Below are positions 1 through 3,976 of a stretch of 7,336 nt of DNA, piece by piece (the stretch's first letter is position 1; every line of letters starts with the position of its first letter). Made by a program: the position numbers and the translations under genes. This stretch comes from an uncultured Clostridia bacterium (GTDB lineage: Bacteria; Bacillota; Clostridia; Christensenellales; Aristaeellaceae), in NCBI GenBank assembly GCA_946410395.1, contig CAMKAE010000109.1:1-7336 (forward strand), given 5' to 3'. A model generated the notes under the pieces. The model saw only the letters and a program-made list of their open reading frames with translations. It was not told the DNA's origin and made no database searches.

Positions 1-527
1 CCGCGCTCCTCCCGCAGGCGCGCCAGCTCGCCCGGCAGGTCGTCCGTCACCCGGAAGGGCAGGTGAAACACGCTGCCCATGGTGGCCCGGAGCACCTTGG
101 GGCTGTACGGGTCCGCGCATTCCGCCGAGAGCAGGGCGCCGTCCAGGCCCGCTGCGTCCGCCGTGCGCAGGATAGTGCCCACGTTGCCGGGATCCTGCAC
201 GCCGTCGAGCACCGCCAGGCGCCGGCCGGTCAGGGGCTGCTCCCGCATCCGCACCACCGCCGCTGCGCCCTGGGGTGTCTTCGTGTCGCAGACCGCCGCC
301 ATCACATGCTCCGGCAGCAGGCACACGGGGATCCCCGCGGGCACGGAGAAATCCGCCTGCGCCTCCGTCAGCAGCAGGGTCTCCACCGTGAAGCCGCTCT
401 CCAGGGCTTCCGCCACGCTCTTGCGCCCCTCGACCAGAAAGCAGCCGGTCTCGCGCCGGCCCTTCCGGTCCTTGAGCCCTTTCCAGGCCCGGACCCGCGG
501 GTTTTGCAGGCTGGTGATGGTCTCCAT
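1..527 (-). CDS. TrmH/SpoU-family RNA 2'-O-methyltransferase, 3' end outside the window
   Basis: The reading frame opens at ATG 527 and stays open to the window edge, giving 175 residues without a stop. Residues 1-95 look like the SpoU substrate-binding domain (start METITSLQNPRVRAWKGL, then FLVEGRKSVAEAL). Residues 105-127 carry SpoU motif 1 (AVLDGVQDPGNVGTILR, with N115 and R121). Residues 142-157 match motif 2 (SPKVLRATMGSVFHLP). Motif 3, which completes the trefoil-knot S-adenosylmethionine site, must lie beyond position 1. Proteins of this family methylate ribose 2'-OH groups in rRNA or tRNA in the cytoplasm. A 23S rRNA target is plausible, but the exact site cannot be told. A strong GGGAGGAG site precedes the ATG. 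The start lies 10 nt after the stop of the yitT-like gene, so the two are very likely co-transcribed. The family call is firm; the substrate is not. Confidence 0.9.
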   Translation of the reverse strand, partial: METITSLQNPRVRAWKGLKDRKGRRETGCFLVEGRKSVAEALESGFTVETLLLTEAQADFSVPAGIPVCLLPEHVMAAVCDTKTPQGAAAVVRMREQPLTGRRLAVLDGVQDPGNVGTILRTADAAGLDGALLSAECADPYSPKVLRATMGSVFHLPFRVTDDLPGELARLREER

Positions 528-537
528 GGCTCCTCCC

Positions 538-1395
538 TCAGTCCAGGCCCCGGAAGCCCTTGCCGATGATCTCGCCGGTGTTGGTGATCAGCAGGAAGGC
601 CGTGGGGTCGTTTTTCTTGACGAATTGCCGGAGCTGGATCGCCTGGCGGCGGTTGACCACCGTCAGCAGCACTTCCCTGCCCTCGTGGGTGTAGACGCCC
701 TCGCCGTGGACCCGGGTGGCGCCGCGGTTCAGCTCCCTGGTGATGAAGCGCTCGATGACGCCCGGGTTGGCGGTGATGATGTGGAAGCATTTGTGCGTGT
801 GGATGTTCTCCAGCACCATGTCCACCAGCAGGGACTTCATCACCAGGCCGAGGATCGAAAACAGGCCCACCTCCATGCCGAAGGCCACGCAGGCCATCAG
901 CGTGATGATGCAGTCCGACAGGGCCAACGCCCGGCCGATGTTCATGGAGGTGTATTTGCGCATCACCATGGCCACGATGTCCGTGCCGCCGGAGGAGGCC
1001 CCGATGTTGAACAGGATCGCCGAGCCCACCGCGGGCAGGGACACCGCGAAGATCAGCTCCAGCATCGGCTGCTGCGTCATCGGCCCCGCCATGGGGATCA
1101 GCACCTCCAGCACCCGCAGCAGGCCGGCCTGGAGCACCGTCACATAAGCCGTCTTGATCCCGAAGCTCCGCCCCAGCAGCAGGTAGCCCAGGGCCAGCAG
1201 CGCGAGGTTGATGATCAGGCCGATCGTGCCCTTGGAGAGGTCCGGGATATATTTTGAAAGGATCACCGTGATGCCGCTGACGCCGCCGGTGGAGAAATTG
1301 TTGGGGTACTTGAAAAAGTAAATGCCGACGACCATGATGCAGTCGCCCAGGGTCATGAGCCCCAGCTCCCGCAGCCACTCTTTGTACCTCTGCAT
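538..1395 (-). CDS. YitT family membrane protein (DUF161 + DUF2179)
   Basis: This 285-residue protein has about five hydrophobic segments in its first 180 residues (roughly 12-28, 56-75, 83-103, 112-131 and 155-175). Family signatures are NFSTGGVSGI at residues 33-42 and GASSGGTDIVA at 132-142. The soluble C-terminal part (about 220-281, VLLTVVNRRQ to ITNTGEIIGKGF) matches DUF2179. The length is usual for the family. YitT proteins are common in Bacillota, often in several copies; their transport substrate is not established, so I give no function beyond integral membrane protein. The frame extends upstream to 1455, but ATG 1395 is preferred: a GGGAGG site lies about 7 nt upstream, and the extra residues (MHPRRRRAILFP...) would overlap the promoter at 1427-1455. 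It is first in an operon with the methyltransferase gene. Confidence 0.92.
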   Translation of the reverse strand: MQRYKEWLRELGLMTLGDCIMVVGIYFFKYPNNFSTGGVSGITVILSKYIPDLSKGTIGLIINLALLALGYLLLGRSFGIKTAYVTVLQAGLLRVLEVLIPMAGPMTQQPMLELIFAVSLPAVGSAILFNIGASSGGTDIVAMVMRKYTSMNIGRALALSDCIITLMACVAFGMEVGLFSILGLVMKSLLVDMVLENIHTHKCFHIITANPGVIERFITRELNRGATRVHGEGVYTHEGREVLLTVVNRRQAIQLRQFVKKNDPTAFLLITNTGEIIGKGFRGLD

Positions 1396-1426
1396 CCCGC
1401 ACGCCTCCCGCGTTTGTCCTGGGAAG

Positions 1427-1455
1427 AGTATAGCACGCCGGCGGCGGGGATGCAA
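1427..1455 (-). promoter_or_regulatory. Sigma-A promoter for the yitT-like operon
   Basis: On the minus strand, -35 TTGCAT (1455-1450) and -10 TATACT (1432-1427) are separated by exactly 17 bp. Transcription should start near 1420, giving a leader of about 25 nt that contains the ribosome binding site for ATG 1395. Confidence 0.75.
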
Positions 1456-1510
1456 GGCACTTTCGCGCCTTCCGTCCGCCGATGCGTTTCCGAATAATTA
1501 CAACAAAGTG

Positions 1511-1552
1511 ACAAAAATATTTCGGAAAGTGTTGACATCGAAACATTTTTGT
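1511..1552. promoter_or_regulatory. Imperfect inverted repeat, candidate operator of the SH3b-protein gene
   Basis: The left arm ACAAAAATATTTCG (1511-1524) and the right arm CGAAACATTTTTGT (1539-1552) are complementary at 13 of 14 positions, with a 14-nt spacer. The spacer contains the -35 box, and the right arm fills most of the gap between -35 and -10. The dyad lies upstream of both predicted start sites (about 1567 plus, about 1420 minus), so neither local promoter transcribes it; this favours a protein-binding DNA site over an RNA hairpin. The binding protein is unknown. Confidence 0.55.
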
Positions 1553-1560
1553 AATATATT
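1532..1560 (+). promoter_or_regulatory. Sigma-A promoter for the SH3b/peptidoglycan-binding protein gene
   Basis: A consensus -35 TTGACA (1532-1537) and -10 TATATT (1555-1560) are separated by 17 bp. The start should be near 1567, giving a short leader of about 28 nt. It lies in an AT-rich island between GC-rich genes and overlaps the inverted repeat at 1511-1552. Confidence 0.85.
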
Positions 1561-1577
1561 CACTGTGAGTAAGCAGG

Positions 1578-1585
1578 AAAGGGGG
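1578..1585 (+). promoter_or_regulatory. Ribosome binding site fixing the start at 1595
   Basis: AAAGGGGG ends 9 nt before ATG 1595. An out-of-frame ATG at 1590 is only 4 nt away and opens a 12-codon frame ending at TGA 1626-1628. The in-frame ATG at 1595 starts directly at a good signal peptide, so it is preferred. Confidence 0.6.
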
Positions 1586-1594
1586 CGGTATGCC

Positions 1595-2563
1595 ATGTCG
1601 GAGACGAGCCTGCGCCGGCGTCTGTTGACCCTGGCGGCGATTCTGGCTGCGCTGCTGCTCCTTCCGGCCATTGCGCTCGCCTCACAGACCGGGCGCGTAA
1701 ACACCTCCCAGCTGAACCTGCGCAAATCGCCCTCCATCGAGAGCAAGAGCCTGCAGACCCTGAGCAGGGACACCAAGGTCACGATCACCGGAACCTCCGG
1801 CAGCTGGTACCGGGTCATCTACGGCAAGTACACCGGCTACGTGATGAAACAGTACATCACGGTGGTCTCCGGCAGCAGCGGCAGCGGCGGCCAGACGAGC
1901 CTGGTCGCGGAGCTGAAAAAGATCGGCAAGCCGTCGCCCTGCGCTCCGGGGGACACGGGCAGCAACGTCAAAAAGCTGCAGCGGTGCCTGACGGCCTGCG
2001 GCTACTACAGGGGAGAACTCGACGGCGTTTACGGCAGCGCCACCAAGAATGCGGTCAGCAGACTGCAGGCAGCCAAGAAGCTCAGCACCACGGGGGTCGC
2101 CACCAAGATCACCATCGCCGCCATGTTCGGCGAGGACACGTCGAAGATGACGGACTCCTATGTCACCGAGCGGCTGGACTGGTTCGCCGTGGGCAGCAAG
2201 ACTATTCCCAAGGGAGCCGTCTTTACCGTCAAGGACTGCAAGACCGGACGGACCTTCCGCTGCAAGCGCTGGAGCGGCGCCAACCACATGGACTCCATGC
2301 CCCTGACCAAGGAGGACACCGCCGTGATGAAGTCCATCTACGGCAGCTGGTCCTGGCGCAGGCGGCCGATCCTGGTGCTCTACAACGGCCACGTCTACGC
2401 GGCCTCGATGAACGGCATGCCCCACGGCACCACCACCATCAAGAACAACAACTTCCCTGGCCACTTCTGCATCCATTTCTACGGCAGCAAAACCCACGGC
2501 ACCAAACGGGTGGATCCCACCCATCAAAACTGCGTTTCCGTGGCCATGCATTACAAGTGGTAA
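1595..2563 (+). CDS. Exported SH3b and peptidoglycan-binding-domain protein with His/Cys-rich C-terminal domain
   Basis: The protein has 322 residues. Residues 1-29 form a signal peptide: RRR at 7-9, a hydrophobic core, and an ALA|S cleavage site near 29/30. Residues 33-91 look like a bacterial SH3 domain (LNLRKSPSIESKSL, then GSWYRVIYGKYTGYV). A Gly/Ser linker follows (92-100). Residues 104-180 match a PG_binding_1 repeat (GDTGSNVKKLQRCLTACGYY, then LDGVYGSATKNAVSRLQ). Residues 195-322 form a domain I associate with clostridial secreted proteins but cannot name. It has NHMDSMPLTKEDT (230-242), a Trp-rich WSWRRRPILVLYNG, and the cluster H277, H290, C292, H294 and H301. The first two domains place it in the cell wall. 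An enzymatic role for the last domain is only a guess, discussed in the findings. Alternative in-frame starts upstream (for example GTG 1565) would lie at or before the transcription start. It forms a single-gene unit with its own promoter and terminator. Confidence 0.9.
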   Translation: MSETSLRRRLLTLAAILAALLLLPAIALASQTGRVNTSQLNLRKSPSIESKSLQTLSRDTKVTITGTSGSWYRVIYGKYTGYVMKQYITVVSGSSGSGGQTSLVAELKKIGKPSPCAPGDTGSNVKKLQRCLTACGYYRGELDGVYGSATKNAVSRLQAAKKLSTTGVATKITIAAMFGEDTSKMTDSYVTERLDWFAVGSKTIPKGAVFTVKDCKTGRTFRCKRWSGANHMDSMPLTKEDTAVMKSIYGSWSWRRRPILVLYNGHVYAASMNGMPHGTTTIKNNNFPGHFCIHFYGSKTHGTKRVDPTHQNCVSVAMHYKW

Positions 2564-2584
2564 AGCCCTTTCCTGATCCCATTG

Positions 2585-2610
2585 GCGCCGGCTTCGGCGC
2601 TGCTTTTCTG
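2585..2610 (+). terminator. Probable intrinsic terminator of the SH3b-protein gene
   Basis: The stem GCGCCG/CGGCGC (2585-2590 with 2595-2600) closes a GCTT loop and is followed by the T-rich stretch TGCTTTTCTG. It begins 21 nt after the stop codon. The T run is interrupted, so strength is moderate. Confidence 0.6.
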
Positions 2611-2657
2611 CGCACGCCTTGCGGACACTGCAGCCATAACTTTTTTGTGTCTCCCGC

Positions 2658-2686
2658 TTGACAATGCAGGGGATCGGTTATACAAT
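2658..2686 (+). promoter_or_regulatory. Sigma-A promoter for the abrB-like gene
   Basis: -35 TTGACA (2658-2663) and -10 TACAAT (2681-2686) are separated by 17 bp. The predicted start near 2693 leaves a leader of about 79 nt, long compared with about 25-40 nt for the other genes here. Confidence 0.8.
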
Positions 2687-2694
2687 ATTTATTG
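2683..2694. promoter_or_regulatory. Small perfect dyad over the abrB-like -10/+1 region
   Basis: CAATA-tt-TATTG is a perfect 12-bp palindrome overlapping the 3' part of the -10 box and the predicted start site. Binding there would block transcription. AT-rich promoter sites and autoregulation are known for AbrB proteins, but five-base AT arms can occur by chance. Confidence 0.3.
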
Positions 2695-2728
2695 CTATAG
2701 AGATATAACGATCTCTGCGATATATAGC
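2694..2728 (+). promoter_or_regulatory. Hairpin-forming leader segment of the abrB-like mRNA
   Basis: AGAGAT (2699-2704) pairs with ATCTCT (2711-2716) around a 6-nt loop. Outer arms GCTAT (2694-2698) and ATAGC (2724-2728) can pair across a 7-nt bulge. It sits at the very 5' end of the predicted transcript, where it could stabilise the RNA or act as a DNA operator. No riboswitch class is recognised. Confidence 0.35.
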
Positions 2729-2730
2729 CC

Positions 2731-2744
2731 CGTTCAGGTGAACG
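2731..2744. promoter_or_regulatory. Perfect 14-bp palindrome in the abrB-like leader
   Basis: CGTTCA-gg-TGAACG is a perfect dyad 12 nt upstream of the ribosome binding site. As GTTC-N4-GAAC it has the opposite half-site order to the Gram-positive LexA box (GAAC-N4-GTTC), so I do not assign it to LexA. It could be an operator or a short RNA stem. Confidence 0.35.
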
Positions 2745-2755
2745 AACATTCGGAC

Positions 2756-2764
2756 AGAGGAGGG
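2756..2764 (+). promoter_or_regulatory. Ribosome binding site fixing the GTG start at 2772
   Basis: AGAGGAGGG ends 7 nt before GTG 2772. There is no ATG nearby in frame, and the AbrB fold begins directly at this codon (MKSTGVVRQLD), so the GTG start is well supported. Confidence 0.8.
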
Positions 2765-2771
2765 AACGTCT

Positions 2772-3020
2772 GTGAAATCAACAGGGGTAGTGCGTCAGCT
2801 GGACAACCTTGGGCGGGTCGTCCTTCCCATCGAGCTCCGGCGCACGCTGGGCATTTCGGTCAAGGATCCGCTGGAGGTGTTTGTGGAGGGTGAGGATATC
2901 ATCCTGCGGAAGTACCAGCCCGGATGCGTGTTCTGCGGCGAGACGGAGAACCTGACCGTGTTCCGCGACAAGCAGGTGTGCCGCGATTGCCTCGCGCATC
3001 TGCGCAGCGTCGATCCGTAA
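2772..3020 (+). CDS. abrB: AbrB-family transcriptional regulator with C-terminal zinc-ribbon-like cysteines
   Basis: This 82-residue protein starts with an AbrB/MazE/SpoVT swapped-hairpin DNA-binding domain: residues 1-48 include GVVRQLDNLGRVVLPIELRR and end in EDIILRKY. R8, R15, R23 and R24 are the kind of basic residues that contact DNA in this family. The C-terminal part has two cysteine pairs, C52-V-F-C55 and C70-R-D-C73, which probably bind zinc or support multimerisation. This form is common in clostridia, whereas B. subtilis AbrB lacks the full ribbon. AbrB proteins are dimeric or tetrameric global regulators of stationary-phase genes. No MazF-like toxin gene is adjacent, so an antitoxin role is unlikely. 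It has its own promoter and terminator. The symbol reflects family membership; orthology to B. subtilis abrB is not shown. Confidence 0.9.
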   Translation: MKSTGVVRQLDNLGRVVLPIELRRTLGISVKDPLEVFVEGEDIILRKYQPGCVFCGETENLTVFRDKQVCRDCLAHLRSVDP

Positions 3021-3028
3021 GCATTGAT

Positions 3029-3049
3029 GCCCGACTCTTCGGGCTTTTT
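3029..3049 (+). terminator. Intrinsic terminator of the abrB-like gene
   Basis: A perfect 6-bp stem GCCCGA/TCGGGC (3029-3034 with 3039-3044) closes a CTCT loop and is followed at once by five Ts. It starts 8 nt after the stop codon. The next gene's -35 box begins only 3 nt after the T run. Confidence 0.9.
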
Positions 3050-3051
3050 GA

Positions 3052-3080
3052 TTGCAAAAGCGCGCGCATGGTGATAGAAT
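3052..3080 (+). promoter_or_regulatory. Sigma-A promoter (extended -10) for the acyl-ACP thioesterase gene
   Basis: -35 TTGCAA (3052-3057) and -10 TAGAAT (3075-3080) are separated by 17 bp. A TGA triplet just before the -10 gives a TGn extended -10 element. The start should be near 3087, leaving a leader of about 31 nt. Confidence 0.7.
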
Positions 3081-3100
3081 ACATTCCCGAACGCACGCAA

Positions 3101-3108
3101 AGAGGAGG
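3101..3108 (+). promoter_or_regulatory. Ribosome binding site fixing the TTG start at 3118
   Basis: AGAGGAGG ends 9 nt before TTG 3118. No ATG lies in frame nearby. The open frame continues upstream to 3052, but that part covers the promoter, and the thioesterase homology begins at KKTYSEKMRLQIRDCD. Confidence 0.75.
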
Positions 3109-3117
3109 CTGAACCCA

Positions 3118-3852
3118 TTGAAGAAGACCTATTCCGAAAAAATGCGGCTGCAGATCCGGGACTGCGATCTGAACGCCGCCTGGCGTCCCGGCGCCCTGCA
3201 GCAGGCGCTGCAGGAGATCAGCGGCGCCCACTCGCTGCTGCTGGGGGCCGGCCGTGACAGCCTGCTGGACATGGGCGTTGTGTGGATTCTGACCCGCATC
3301 GAGGTCCGGATGGACCGCTACCCCAAGGTGGACGAGAACATCGAGCTGGAGACATTCCCGACACCCTGCCGGCGCTGGTTCTTTCCGCGCTGGTACCGGA
3401 TCCGCGACGATCAGGGAAAGGAGATCGGCCGGGCCGGCAGCCTCTGGGCGCTGCTGGACCTGCACGAGCGCAAGATGATCCAGCCCGGGAAGGTCGCCGC
3501 CCTGATGCCCGACAACCGGGACCTGCCCGCCCCCATCGGCCTGCCCGCCACCGTCACCCAGGTCAGCGGCACGCTGAGCGCCGCCGAATATATGCCCCGC
3601 TACTCGGACATCGACCTCAACGGCCATGTGAACAACACCCGCTATGTGGACTGGGCCTGCGACGCCCTGGGGATCGACGCCATGCGCGATTATGAGCTGG
3701 CGCACTTCGCCGTGAACTACAACCAGGAGATCCGCCCCGGCGAGACGGTGCACACCGAGCTGCGCCGGATGGGCAATGTGTTCTCCTTCAGCGGCACCGT
3801 CGATGGGCGGAACCACTTCGACCTGGGCGGCGAGCTGCGGCCGCGGTCCTGA
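3118..3852 (+). CDS. Acyl-ACP thioesterase (FatA/FatB-like, double hotdog)
   Basis: The protein has 244 residues, the usual length for bacterial acyl-ACP thioesterases. It hydrolyses acyl-acyl carrier protein to free fatty acid plus ACP in the cytoplasm. The N-terminal hotdog covers about residues 4-130 (SEKMRLQIRDCDLN, then WILTRIEVRMDRYP and GSLWALLDL), and the second covers about 150-240. The catalytic stretch SDIDLNGHVNNTRYVDW contains D166, N168 and H170. E204 in YNQEIRPGE lies 34 residues after the histidine, the same spacing as His285-Glu319 in plant FatB. All expected catalytic residues are therefore present. The start is TTG with a strong ribosome binding site. It is a single-gene unit between two terminators. 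In bacteria such enzymes probably adjust fatty-acid supply; acyl-chain preference cannot be read from sequence. Confidence 0.92.
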   Translation: MKKTYSEKMRLQIRDCDLNAAWRPGALQQALQEISGAHSLLLGAGRDSLLDMGVVWILTRIEVRMDRYPKVDENIELETFPTPCRRWFFPRWYRIRDDQGKEIGRAGSLWALLDLHERKMIQPGKVAALMPDNRDLPAPIGLPATVTQVSGTLSAAEYMPRYSDIDLNGHVNNTRYVDWACDALGIDAMRDYELAHFAVNYNQEIRPGETVHTELRRMGNVFSFSGTVDGRNHFDLGGELRPRS

Positions 3853-3857
3853 CGTGC

Positions 3858-3880
3858 AAACCTCCTTCGGGAGGTTTTTT
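3858..3880 (+). terminator. Strong intrinsic terminator of the thioesterase gene
   Basis: An 8-bp perfect stem AAACCTCC/GGAGGTTT (3858-3865 with 3870-3877) closes a TTCG tetraloop, and six Ts run from 3875. It starts 5 nt after the stop codon. Confidence 0.95.
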
Positions 3881-3913
3881 GCTGGCGGGATCCGCTCTTT
3901 TTTCGCGATCCGG

Positions 3914-3942
3914 TTGCAATCCGCCGGTCCTTCCGTTATAAT
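3914..3942 (+). promoter_or_regulatory. Sigma-A promoter for the GH26 mannanase gene
   Basis: -35 TTGCAA (3914-3919) and a perfect -10 TATAAT (3937-3942) are separated by 17 bp. It nearly duplicates the GH130 promoter at 6199-6227 (25 of 29 bases). I see no clear CcpA cre site. The start is expected near 3949, giving a leader of about 28 nt with GGAGGG placed 6 nt before the ATG. Confidence 0.85.
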
Positions 3943-3976
3943 ACCATCACCGATTTCCTGATTCGGAGGGACGCAT

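Noticed and set aside
79..1546. Long open frames overlapping the yitT-like gene on both strands (79-1257 plus and 368-1546 minus)
   Set aside because: Their products are low-complexity (His/Gln/Gly/Arg-rich) and have no domain, while the frame at 538-1395 has clear YitT signatures and its own promoter.
1565..1594. In-frame GTG 1565 as start of the SH3b-protein gene
   Set aside because: It lies at or before the predicted transcription start (about 1567) with no ribosome binding site, and would put ten extra residues ahead of a complete signal peptide.
1682..2551. Antisense open frame across the SH3b-protein gene
   Set aside because: It is a GC-composition shadow; the plus-strand frame has a signal peptide, recognisable domains, a promoter and a ribosome binding site.
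2731..2744. LexA (SOS) box upstream of the abrB-like gene
   Set aside because: The half-sites are in the order GTTC-N4-GAAC, opposite to the Gram-positive GAAC-N4-GTTC box.
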